DNA from: Bin55 sp965203735
GTDB lineage: Bacteria; Pseudomonadota; Gammaproteobacteria; Pseudomonadales; Azotimanducaceae
Reading direction: 5' to 3'
Assembly (NCBI GenBank): GCA_965203735.1
Contig: OZ241909.1
Coordinates: 744,001-808,000 of the forward strand
Length of the DNA stretch: 64,000 bases
Shown: piece by piece, positions 52,212 to 60,334 of the stretch
How the letters are laid out: each line of letters starts with the position of its first letter
Numbering within the stretch: position 1 is the first letter of the stretch
Program-made: the position numbers and the translations under genes
The notes under the pieces: model-generated
Databases searched by the model: none
What the model was told of the DNA's origin: nothing
The model's input: the letters and a program-made list of their open reading frames with translations, nothing else

Positions 52212-53018
52212 ATTCCCGAACTACCTGAGGTCGAGACGACCCGGCGAGGTATTAGAGAGCGTCTTGAAGGTAAGACTCTTAATGCTGTTGTCGTAAGAGA
52301 AAGTCGACTTCGCTGGCCAGTTTCCCTTCCGTCCACCGTTTCTGGTCAAAGGCTCAACACGATTTCTCGAAGAGCCAAGTATCTTCTGTTTGAATTGGAA
52401 CATGGATGCCTCATTCTTCACCTTGGTATGAGCGGAAAGTTGATCTTTGTCAAAGAGGACATGCCACCCCGCCAACATGACCACGTCGATTTTGTGTTTG
52501 AGAATTGTTGTGTGCTACGTTTCAATGACCCGCGTCGCTTTGGAAGCATCCATTGGCAACCTTTGGGTTCGCGTCACAAACTGATTGCAAACTTGGGTCC
52601 AGAACCACTATCCACGGATTTCGACACCGACTACTTGGTCACGGTTGCACGAAATCGCAAGACGGCAATCAAGAACCTCATTATGGACTCAACAGTGGTT
52701 GCCGGCGTTGGAAATATCTACGCCAATGAAGCCCTCTTTAGATCCGGAATACGCCCACGAAGGAGTTGTCGCAGAGTTAGTCGAGCAGAAGTCCAGACGC
52801 TCGTTTGTTCAATAAAACAGACACTGTGCGATGCGCTCGACGCGGGTGGGACGACAATTCGTGACTTTCAATCGGTAGATGGCTCCCAAGGTTACTTCAA
52901 AGTCAAACTCCGAGTGTACGGGAGGGAAGGGTTGCCTTGCACTACGTGCCAGACTCCCATAAAGCGCGTTGCTTCAGCGCAGCGTCAAACTGTCTATTGT
53001 CCAAAGTGTCAATCGTGA
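52212..53018 (+). CDS. mutM: Formamidopyrimidine-DNA glycosylase; apparent ATT start
   Basis: MutM (Fpg) removes 8-oxoguanine and nicks DNA. Its catalytic residue is the N-terminal proline exposed after Met removal. Here the frame reads ATT-CCC-GAA-CTA-CCT, that is (start)-P-E-L-P-EVETTRRG, straight after the rpmG TAG. So ATT at 52212 must be the start if the enzyme is active; the first conventional start (TTG 52395) would delete 61 residues with all catalytic groups. From ATT the length is 268, against 269 in E. coli. It has RRAKYLLFEL (Lys56), HLGMSGKL, and a C-terminal zinc finger CTTC..YCPKC. Confidence 0.93.
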   Translation: MPELPEVETTRRGIRERLEGKTLNAVVVRESRLRWPVSLPSTVSGQRLNTISRRAKYLLFELEHGCLILHLGMSGKLIFVKEDMPPRQHDHVDFVFENCCVLRFNDPRRFGSIHWQPLGSRHKLIANLGPEPLSTDFDTDYLVTVARNRKTAIKNLIMDSTVVAGVGNIYANEALFRSGIRPRRSCRRVSRAEVQTLVCSIKQTLCDALDAGGTTIRDFQSVDGSQGYFKVKLRVYGREGLPCTTCQTPIKRVASAQRQTVYCPKCQS

Positions 53019-53019
53019 C

Positions 53020-53511
53020 TTAGTCGGATTTGGGTTGGTTATTCGTTGCGAGGTGGGCTGCTACAGCGGGGTGTACGAAGGCGGAGACATCGCCTCCAAG
53101 CGACGCAATTTCCCGAACGCGAGTTGCAGACAGAAACGACCATTGGCTTGCGGTGGGAAGTAGCACGTATTCGATTTCCGGATCGAGATGTCGGTTCATC
53201 TCGAGCATTTGAAATTCGTAGTCGTAGTCCGTCAATGTTCGTAATCCGCGCAGGATGAATCGCGTGTTATTTGCACGCACAAATTCAACGAGTAGACCGT
53301 TGAATCCTTTGACAACCACACGATCTCCAAAGTCTTCCAATGCTGTGCGACACAAGCCGATTCGCTCACTCAGATATTCCTCAGGATCCTTATCGACCGA
53401 AGTTCCGATGCCCACAATCACTTTGTCGAATAGATTAAGTGCACGTTCTACGAGATTTGCGTGACCGTGGGTGAAGGGATTGAAACTCCCAGGGTAGACG
53501 ACAACTGGCAC
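53020..53511 (-). CDS. coaD: Phosphopantetheine adenylyltransferase
   Basis: CoaD transfers AMP to 4'-phosphopantetheine, giving dephospho-CoA. The 163-residue protein has VVYPGSFNPFTHGHANLVE (T/HxGH), RGLRTLTDYDYEFQM, and WSFLSATRVREIASLGGDV. It follows rsmD by 14 nt on the same strand, and rsmD-coaD is a common pair. It converges with mutM with one base between the stop codons. Confidence 0.97.
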   Translation of the reverse strand: MPVVVYPGSFNPFTHGHANLVERALNLFDKVIVGIGTSVDKDPEEYLSERIGLCRTALEDFGDRVVVKGFNGLLVEFVRANNTRFILRGLRTLTDYDYEFQMLEMNRHLDPEIEYVLLPTASQWSFLSATRVREIASLGGDVSAFVHPAVAAHLATNNQPKSD

Positions 53512-53525
53512 GATTACGTTGATTC

Positions 53526-54116
53526 CTAGGATTTCTCCGACACAATGTTAACAGGACCAGCAAGTGTGATCGGAGGGCGGAGCAACTCGAACTGAACCTC
53601 GCCAGTGACGGACGATTTCCACATGGTGTAGTCGAGTCGGTCGATCGTGGACCGCTTGCTGAACTCGAGATAGACGATGGACTCTGGCGAGAGCTGATCA
53701 AGTAATTCAGCCAGTACTTTTCGATAGAGTTCGGTTCGGTCAAACGGAGGATCTACAAATACGATGTCCCACTTGTTTGTGTTTGCCCTTAACCAACCTA
53801 TGCTGTTGGCTGAAATTACGGAAGCCTCGGTTGCGTCTAGGTCGAACTTCTGGCAAGCTTTTCGGAGCATACTAACTGAGTGTCTGTTCCTTTCGACAAA
53901 CGTAGCGTGTGCCGCTCCACGAGAAAGGGCCTCGAATCCAAGCGACCCGGTACCGGCAAAGAGATCGACGACTTTTGCTCCCACGACGCTTGATCCGAGC
54001 CAATTGAAGAGAGTCTCTCGAACGGCATCTGGGGTGGGACGAGTGGCTTTGGACGACGGAACTTTCAGTCTATGTCCTTTCCACTTGCCTCCAATGATTC
54101 TGAGTGAATGTTTCAT
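53526..54116 (-). CDS. rsmD: 16S rRNA (guanine966-N2)-methyltransferase
   Basis: RsmD methylates G966 of 16S rRNA with S-adenosylmethionine. From ATG 54116 (MKHSLRIIGGKWKGHRL) it has 196 residues, matching the family; a longer frame to 54248 would overlap ftsY and adds unrelated sequence. The motifs are VVDLFAGTGSLGFEALSRGA for SAM binding and VFVDPPFD for catalysis. It is divergent from ftsY. Confidence 0.94.
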   Translation of the reverse strand: MKHSLRIIGGKWKGHRLKVPSSKATRPTPDAVRETLFNWLGSSVVGAKVVDLFAGTGSLGFEALSRGAAHATFVERNRHSVSMLRKACQKFDLDATEASVISANSIGWLRANTNKWDIVFVDPPFDRTELYRKVLAELLDQLSPESIVYLEFSKRSTIDRLDYTMWKSSVTGEVQFELLRPPITLAGPVNIVSEKS

Positions 54117-54230
54117 TCCTTGCACAGGAGCCACTCGAAGCTCGTCGAGTGACCACAGAGAGGTCAACGGACCATGACTCGCTAGCAATGCTACATTATT
54201 CGCTCGGTGAGAACGAAGCATTGAGATTAG

Positions 54231-55169
54231 ATGCCTAATACAACACATGCAGGCACTGGTACTTGGAACCGGTTTAGTAGTGCGCTAGCAAAGACGCGTA
54301 ATCGCATGGCGGTCGGATTCGGCAACCTGCTGTCTGGAAAGGGTGCCGTCAGTCAAGCGATCTTGGACGATCTCGAAACGGGTCTGCTTATGGCGGACGT
54401 TGGAACGCAAACCGCTCATCAGATTGTGGATGGCATTCGCAATAAGGTAACGCGCCGAGAGCTCAAAGACCAAAGTGCACTTTCACAAGCTCTCGAGAAC
54501 CAACTACTGAACATCGCAAATTCTTTGAGCAAAGACTTCGAAATTACCAGCGATCGTCCTTTTGTGGTGCTCGTTGTTGGGGTCAATGGAGTAGGCAAGA
54601 CGACGACCATTGGAAAGCTTGCTCACAAATTCAAGAGTCAAGGCCACTCAGTAATGTTGGCTGCCGGTGACACATATCGAGCTGCGGCGATTGAGCAACT
54701 AGCGTCTTGGGCGAACCGAAACGAAGTTGCTTTGGTGGCTCAAAGACAAGGCTCTGACAGTGCATCAGTAGTTCATGATGCTCTACAGGCCGCGAAAGCC
54801 CGCTCAATAGACGTTTTGCTTGCGGATACTGCGGGTCGACTGCATTCCAAGTCGCACTTGATGGAGGAACTTGCCAAAGTGAGACGGGTTGTCAATCGGT
54901 TGGATTCAAGAGCACCACAAGAGTGCATACTCGTCTTGGACGCGACGGCGGGACAAAATACACTAGCGCAAATCAGAGAGTTTGACAGAGTTCTAAATCT
55001 GTCGGGACTAGTCATGACAAAACTGGACGGTTCCGCAAAAGGTGGGGTTGTCCTCGCACTGCCGTCCTTTACGTCACTACCTTTATATTTTGTGGGACTT
55101 GGCGAAGAGATCGATGCTCTTCGCGAATTCAATCCACAAGCCTACATTTCGGGTTTACTGTCGACGTGA
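54231..55169 (+). CDS. ftsY: Signal recognition particle receptor FtsY
   Basis: FtsY is the SRP receptor GTPase that docks ribosomes making membrane proteins. The 312-residue protein has only the N and G domains: a helical N-domain, VVGVNGVGKTTTIGKLA, DTYRAAAIEQL, LLADTAGRL, and MTKLDGSAKGG. The long acidic A domain of E. coli FtsY is absent. It overlaps ftsE by 4 nt in the conserved ftsY-ftsE-ftsX order. Confidence 0.96.
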   Translation: MPNTTHAGTGTWNRFSSALAKTRNRMAVGFGNLLSGKGAVSQAILDDLETGLLMADVGTQTAHQIVDGIRNKVTRRELKDQSALSQALENQLLNIANSLSKDFEITSDRPFVVLVVGVNGVGKTTTIGKLAHKFKSQGHSVMLAAGDTYRAAAIEQLASWANRNEVALVAQRQGSDSASVVHDALQAAKARSIDVLLADTAGRLHSKSHLMEELAKVRRVVNRLDSRAPQECILVLDATAGQNTLAQIREFDRVLNLSGLVMTKLDGSAKGGVVLALPSFTSLPLYFVGLGEEIDALREFNPQAYISGLLST

Positions 55170-55858
55170 CCACGATTGAGCTCAAGTCAGTCGGAAAGGA
55201 GTTTCCAAATGGCTTTCAACTGTTCAATGACCTCAACGCCATCTTCGACGATGGCGCAATAAATTTTGTAATCGGTAGATCGGGAGTGGGCAAAACCACC
55301 CTTCTACAAATAGTCGCAGGATTGCTCTCTCCTACGCGAGGCGAGGTACTTGTAAACGACGTCAACGTTTCGGACTTTAGTCGAGTAGAGATGTTGCGTT
55401 ATCGAAAGTATGTTGGAGTGGTAACCCAAAACTCGTCGCTGGTGCTAGACAGGTCCGTTTACGAAAACGTTGCCATGCCATTGTGGATTACGGGGATGCG
55501 GGGATCAGACATTCGTCATCGTGTAGAAGCAAGTCTCCGGATTGTGGGTATGTCGGACGCACACAATCAGATGCCTTCTCGTCTTTCCAGCGGGGAACGG
55601 CAGCGAGTATCCATCGCTCGAGCTATTGTTCACCGCCCCAAGTTGCTTGTGGCGGACGAACCGACAGGAAACTTCGATCGAGATCTTGCAATGGAAGTTT
55701 TGGGATTATTCGATCTGTTCGCGGAGCGAGACACGATAGTTCTAGTTGCCACGCACGATCCAAACTTGGTTTCGGAAACACAAAGAGTTTTCGAGCTTGA
55801 AGGCGGAACGATTGAGTTGCTCTTCGGGGAAAATCCCAAACAGGATCCAGTGGCGTGA
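55166..55858 (+). CDS. ftsE: Cell division ATP-binding protein FtsE
   Basis: FtsE is the ATPase of the FtsEX complex, which controls cell-wall hydrolases at the septum. The 230-residue ABC protein has Walker A GRSGVGKTTLLQ, signature LSSGERQRVSIARA, Walker B KLLVADEPTG, and the His switch VATHD. The start is GTG 55166, overlapping the ftsY stop by 4 nt. Confidence 0.95.
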   Translation: MTTIELKSVGKEFPNGFQLFNDLNAIFDDGAINFVIGRSGVGKTTLLQIVAGLLSPTRGEVLVNDVNVSDFSRVEMLRYRKYVGVVTQNSSLVLDRSVYENVAMPLWITGMRGSDIRHRVEASLRIVGMSDAHNQMPSRLSSGERQRVSIARAIVHRPKLLVADEPTGNFDRDLAMEVLGLFDLFAERDTIVLVATHDPNLVSETQRVFELEGGTIELLFGENPKQDPVA

Positions 55859-55859
55859 C

Positions 55860-56828
55860 GTGAAAATTCAATCCTTTCCATGGCCAGATGATGGTCGCGA
55901 GGCACGCGAATCCATTGCACGTGTCCGAATGCGCAGCGTCAAGGAAAGCTTTGAGCATATTTGTAGGCATCCTCTTGTCACAATCTTTGTGTGGTTGCTA
56001 ATGGGCATCGCTCTGTCGCTTCCTGCGGGATTTTGGTTAGTTCAGCACAACATTGACAAAGTTGCAAAAGAACTCAGCACCGACACTGGATTTACTGTCG
56101 ATCTTCGCCTAGATCTCCCTAGTAAGGATGTGGAATCATCCGCCGATGAACTTCGGAGAAATCCCATAGTTGAACGAGTCGATGTAGTCACTGCCACTCA
56201 GGCATTGGAAGAGTTTCAACTTTCGTCAAACTTCGACGAGGTCCTTTCGGCTTTAGATTCAAACCCTCTTCCCGCTTCTCTAATCGTAACCGTCAAGAAG
56301 GGCACTGAGCGGGAGCAGATACTCTCCTTAGCGGAGAAATTGGAGGAGCAGACAAGTATCGCAAGCGTAGAGGTTGATACGGAATGGATGGTTCAGTTGC
56401 GCCAAATCCAGCAAATCGCGACTCGTCTTACTTGGATTCTTAGCGCTCTCTATGGGATCGGCGTCGTTTTCGTCTCGGTTGCAGCTGTACGTTACGCCAT
56501 GGATTCGAGATTTGAAGAGCTACGAGTCATTTCGTTGCTCGGTGCGTCTAATCGGTCTATGCGAAGACCCTTCGTCTACTGTGGAACGCTCTACGGCTTT
56601 GGCGGTGGTGTTGTGGCCATGTGTATAGTTATTTTGGCTTTGATGGCGATCGAACCTCCTCTGCAAAAATTAGCAAGTCGCTACGGCGGCAGCGTCGGGT
56701 TTGTTGCAATGGACTACGTTCTTGGTGCCGTGCTAGTGTTTATCGGAAGCGTCTTGGGACTCGTTGGTGCACTTCACGTGACGTTCGTTCAGATGCAAAA
56801 GAACAGCTACCTTAATCGTGCGAGATAG
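55860..56828 (+). CDS. ftsX: Cell division protein FtsX
   Basis: FtsX is the membrane partner of FtsE. From GTG 55860, 1 nt past the ftsE stop, it has 322 residues; a frame opening at 55746 inside ftsE gives an unrelated N-terminus. A first membrane helix (VTIFVWLLMGIALSLPAGF) is followed by a periplasmic loop and three more C-terminal helices. The segment DSRFEELRVISLLGASNRSM fits the FtsX coupling region. rpoH usually follows in gammaproteobacteria but is absent. Confidence 0.92.
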   Translation: MKIQSFPWPDDGREARESIARVRMRSVKESFEHICRHPLVTIFVWLLMGIALSLPAGFWLVQHNIDKVAKELSTDTGFTVDLRLDLPSKDVESSADELRRNPIVERVDVVTATQALEEFQLSSNFDEVLSALDSNPLPASLIVTVKKGTEREQILSLAEKLEEQTSIASVEVDTEWMVQLRQIQQIATRLTWILSALYGIGVVFVSVAAVRYAMDSRFEELRVISLLGASNRSMRRPFVYCGTLYGFGGGVVAMCIVILALMAIEPPLQKLASRYGGSVGFVAMDYVLGAVLVFIGSVLGLVGALHVTFVQMQKNSYLNRAR

Positions 56829-56831
56829 CCT

Positions 56832-59324
56832 CTACTTCGAACCGTAATAGAAGCGGATCGACCATTGCTCGAGTTCACCGACATGGTCGCTGTGGGCGTC
56901 GACAATCTTGAGCGACCAGTTCCCATTGGGAGACTCACCGTAGAACGCGTTGGAAAGTAGCTGCCAATTGAGGTCGGTGGTCCCAGCGAGCGAGTCGTTG
57001 AAAGCTGGATTCAAGACGCTTTCAGTTCCGGCCGGCGAAACCAACGTAATCGATAGGTCTGATAGGAATTCATGCGCTCCAAAAACATTCACGACAACGG
57101 CTTCGATCGTTGCGGAACTTGGGAGATTAGTTACCTCGATACTTGAGGAAACTCCGTCACTGTTGAAATCGGGAATCGAAAGTGCTTCGGCGGTTGTAAT
57201 CCGACCCGAGTCTTCGAAGTCCCCGAGAGTGTCGGTAGAGTAAGAACGCGCCATCGCTAGTGCAGCATCCAAATCTACCGCTCCGAATCCAAACCAATTG
57301 TGAAACCAATAGCCAGCCTCGTTAAGGGTCCAACCATGGCGAAACGTGTGGGGCCGCCCACCGCCGAAGGCTATTCGAATAGGCGGACTAGCTACATCCA
57401 GTCGTCGGGCTGTTGAAGCCAGGATGTGTTTCACATCCCGCCAGGTCAGGTTGGCATTCTCTGACAAGATTGTGGCAACTGCACCTGAGATCATTGGAGC
57501 AGATGAAGAGGTTCCGTTGAATGTGCTTATGTAGTTGCCGCCGTCGTTCGCTGAGTCGTCCAACGCAAGTCCACGAGAGACCAACACATCGTATCCTCGG
57601 TCCAGACCTTGCTGGTCTGTGGTAACCACAGCAGGCGATGTGGAACCGAACTGACCAGCCGGTGCGGTAACCCATATATTGCTACCAGCCGAAGCGTAAC
57701 TCGCTCGTTCGTCGTCTGCATTGAATCCTCCTGCAACGATTAGATAGGGGAGATTATTTGTTGAATCGCTGTTTGATGACCTGCAACCCAATTCTGACCG
57801 TAGGTCGTGCTCAATGCTGAGACAACGGTTAAATCCGTTTCCAGCGGACTTTACGTAGATGGCTCCCAAACTTTCTCTCAGTGCTGTGGTTCCGTGCAAA
57901 AACACACTTGTCAGCAAAGCGGATGGATTTCTTTGAGATCCGATGGTTCCATAGGACATGTTGAAGACCGCAACGTCAGATGAGTTTGGATCCATAGTGC
58001 TTGAGCCAAGGGAACTGGCATGTGAACCATAGGAACTGCTCAGGAAGTTGTAGCCCCGAATTAACGATGAAGGAGCTATCCCTCGACCTCCAACCCCATT
58101 GTTGAGCGTGGCAGCAATGATTCCAGCAATTGCTGTTCCATGGTCGCCAAGACTGTAAGGATTGAATGCATCGGTTTGAACAGCACCATGCCAAGGAAAT
58201 GGCTGAAGTGAATCGGCAGCAAAATTGTAGGAAGCGTTGGCTTCGATGCTGTTCAGTAAGTCGGGATGGCATTGTTCCAGTCCGGTATCCACGATTGCAA
58301 CTCGAACTTTCTCGCCAAAAGGACCGGCATCCAGCGTTGATTCCATGCTAAGGTCCGCTCCTGCAATTCCTCCAGCTGAAGCAAAAGCAGATTGACCAGT
58401 GTTTGAGAGGTGCCATTGGTCGGAAAATAGTGGATCGGGTCCTGTTTGAATCGATGGACTTGAGCTCGGTTGGCATCTTGTAACCACGCGACGGTTCGAG
58501 TCTAAACTAAATCCCAGGTAGTCGTGGCCGTACTGAGAAGAAACGGACACTTCCTCTTCGGTTCTCCTTAAGACAGCGAATCCATAAAGTGTTGTCGCAG
58601 GTGGGAGTATGGCGAGAGGAACTTCCACTGATCTAGAGTAACTATGGAAAGCCGCTAACTCCGGGACACTGAGAGAATGGCTGTAGACGTTTGTAGATGC
58701 GTTCGCCAAATCCGTGCGTAGGACTAGATCGAGATATGTTGAAGACGCGTCAGCTGCGCCGAGATTGAAGACTCGCAAGTCGAATGTGACTGCATCTCTT
58801 TCGATTGTGAGACTCGAATAAACTCTGAGGTCCGCACTAATGTTCTCTTTGTAGTTTGGAGGAACGGGTCCATCTTCCAGGCTTATAGTTATTGAATCGG
58901 GTTGACCCGCTTCCAGGTTGCCGGCTAGTGGTCCAATTCGGAGGATTGCGGACTCGCCTGGGTCTACATCCCAATCAAGGATTGGAAAAACTCGCGCCAT
59001 ACCGTTTGTGTCGCGTGCGGGAATTCGAATGACTCTAGAAGAAAGTTCGTAGTCGACGTCCACTTCAGCACTTCCCGACAATTCAAGGCTTATCAGAACT
59101 GTCTCGTTGACTGGTCTGTCCGCGTTGGCCCAGATAGAAACTGAGTAGCTGCTAGTCTCAGCGATTTGCGTTTGAGACGCTGTCAGTGTCACAACAATGG
59201 GTGGAGGACTGGAAGAGCCACCACATCCCCAAAGAAATAGGAGAAGACATGAGAGCGGGACTCGAACAGAACAGCGAGGAATTTTTGGAAGAACGCGGAG
59301 GAGATTCTTGCCACATTTCTTCAA
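56832..59324 (-). CDS. Lipoprotein subtilisin-like protease with P-domain
   Basis: An S8 protease of 830 residues from TTG 59324; a longer frame to 59540 overlaps the upstream gene. The N-terminus is a lipoprotein signal ending LFLWGC (Cys34). Next come a Calx-beta-like domain (about 45-150), a second beta domain (about 165-265), then the catalytic domain with Asp346 (VAIVDTG), His395 (DHGTAIAG) and Ser606 (GTSSSAP), and a C-terminal P-domain (about 730-830), as in proprotein convertases. It is probably surface-anchored. It converges with ftsX with a 3-nt gap. Confidence 0.9.
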   Translation of the reverse strand: MKKCGKNLLRVLPKIPRCSVRVPLSCLLLFLWGCGGSSSPPPIVVTLTASQTQIAETSSYSVSIWANADRPVNETVLISLELSGSAEVDVDYELSSRVIRIPARDTNGMARVFPILDWDVDPGESAILRIGPLAGNLEAGQPDSITISLEDGPVPPNYKENISADLRVYSSLTIERDAVTFDLRVFNLGAADASSTYLDLVLRTDLANASTNVYSHSLSVPELAAFHSYSRSVEVPLAILPPATTLYGFAVLRRTEEEVSVSSQYGHDYLGFSLDSNRRVVTRCQPSSSPSIQTGPDPLFSDQWHLSNTGQSAFASAGGIAGADLSMESTLDAGPFGEKVRVAIVDTGLEQCHPDLLNSIEANASYNFAADSLQPFPWHGAVQTDAFNPYSLGDHGTAIAGIIAATLNNGVGGRGIAPSSLIRGYNFLSSSYGSHASSLGSSTMDPNSSDVAVFNMSYGTIGSQRNPSALLTSVFLHGTTALRESLGAIYVKSAGNGFNRCLSIEHDLRSELGCRSSNSDSTNNLPYLIVAGGFNADDERASYASAGSNIWVTAPAGQFGSTSPAVVTTDQQGLDRGYDVLVSRGLALDDSANDGGNYISTFNGTSSSAPMISGAVATILSENANLTWRDVKHILASTARRLDVASPPIRIAFGGGRPHTFRHGWTLNEAGYWFHNWFGFGAVDLDAALAMARSYSTDTLGDFEDSGRITTAEALSIPDFNSDGVSSSIEVTNLPSSATIEAVVVNVFGAHEFLSDLSITLVSPAGTESVLNPAFNDSLAGTTDLNWQLLSNAFYGESPNGNWSLKIVDAHSDHVGELEQWSIRFYYGSK

Positions 59325-59346
59325 TGCGAGAACCCTGACGCTCAGC

Positions 59347-60210
59347 TTAAGCCAGTACGCTTGCGTCGGCCACAAGCGCGATCGCTCCGTCGTTTTTTTC
59401 GATCCAAACGAAACAGTGGAGTGCTTCCGAACGGGTGGGGTGAGGTCCCAATAGTCTTCCCTTGACGGTGACGACATCATCACACCAAACAGGGTTTGTG
59501 AATTTGAGATCCAGTTCACCGCTCGACCACCACTGTTCACCGAAGAAATCCTCCAAGACTCTTGCCGTGTAGGCCAATGTCATTCGTCCGCCAACGACCA
59601 CGTCTTCAAAACCTAAGCTCTGTGCTGATTCCTTGTTGGTGTGATAGTTGGCATCTCCGTGAAAGTAGATTCCGCACATCTCTCGCGTTATGGTGCGTGT
59701 CAATTCCCCTATTCCGTGGCCTTCTGGAACTTGAAACTTTCGAGCACCAGGTTTATCCATGGGCTTGCGAAATTCCACCGAGTCACCAGTCATCTTGTTG
59801 GACAGGAAACTCTGATGGTGGTTCGAAAACGCAGCAATCTCTCCGTCGGGTTGAGTCAGTTTGATCCCGTAATGTACGACGTTCCGGTTGCGCTTTGAAT
59901 AGATTTCCTCAATCGTCCCCGATACTTTATAGGTTGTATTTTTTCTTAGAGGACTGAGTAGGCGCATCTGTTGGCGCAACCAAAGATGTCCTTGTTGATA
60001 GCTGTAGGCGATCTCTTTGAAATAAGCATTGTCGGGCTCACTGATGATGGTGGATGGTAGCAATCCTGTTGAGGACGGACTCAGCTCCAGTCCGTAGTAA
60101 TGATCTTGAAGCAGCTGATCTGTGACCTCGAACTGTGTGGTCGAAAGCTCTTTGCCCTCAAAGGGTTCTGGATAATCTGAAGAACTCAAGATGCTTCCCC
60201 TATCAATCAC
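59347..60210 (-). CDS. Double-hotdog MaoC-like dehydratase/thioesterase
   Basis: A 287-residue protein with two hotdog-like halves. The first half has SYQQGHLWLRQQMRLL; the second has a FEDVVVGGRMTLAYTARVLED stretch and FTNPVWCDDVVTVKGRLL, as in MaoC proteins. The usual Asp/His dehydratase motif is not obvious, so the activity is uncertain. It lies 22 nt before the subtilase TTG start on the same strand. Confidence 0.8.
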   Translation of the reverse strand: MIDRGSILSSSDYPEPFEGKELSTTQFEVTDQLLQDHYYGLELSPSSTGLLPSTIISEPDNAYFKEIAYSYQQGHLWLRQQMRLLSPLRKNTTYKVSGTIEEIYSKRNRNVVHYGIKLTQPDGEIAAFSNHHQSFLSNKMTGDSVEFRKPMDKPGARKFQVPEGHGIGELTRTITREMCGIYFHGDANYHTNKESAQSLGFEDVVVGGRMTLAYTARVLEDFFGEQWWSSGELDLKFTNPVWCDDVVTVKGRLLGPHPTRSEALHCFVWIEKNDGAIALVADASVLA

Positions 60211-60279
60211 ACTTTCACGTTGCTTAACTGTACCAATCTGACAGCGTAAAAGAGCACACTTGCGCTTTCTTCTTCAAAT

Positions 60280-60318
60280 AAAAAGCACGAGACGGGAGCA
60301 TCACGCCTCGTGCTTTTT
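60280..60318. terminator. Intrinsic terminator after the TonB receptor gene
   Basis: A perfect 12-bp stem AAAAAGCACGAG / CTCGTGCTTTTT around a 15-nt loop, ending 17 nt after the receptor stop. It ends in a U-run in either orientation and so should stop the minus-strand receptor transcript. It also separates it from the downstream hotdog gene. Confidence 0.9.
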
Positions 60319-60334
60319 CAAAGTCGGTTCTAGA

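Noticed and set aside
52056..53018. An L33-MutM fusion made by reading through the rpmG TAG
   Set aside because: The genes are in frame, but a fusion would bury the proline that must be N-terminal for MutM catalysis. Separate translation from ATT is simpler.
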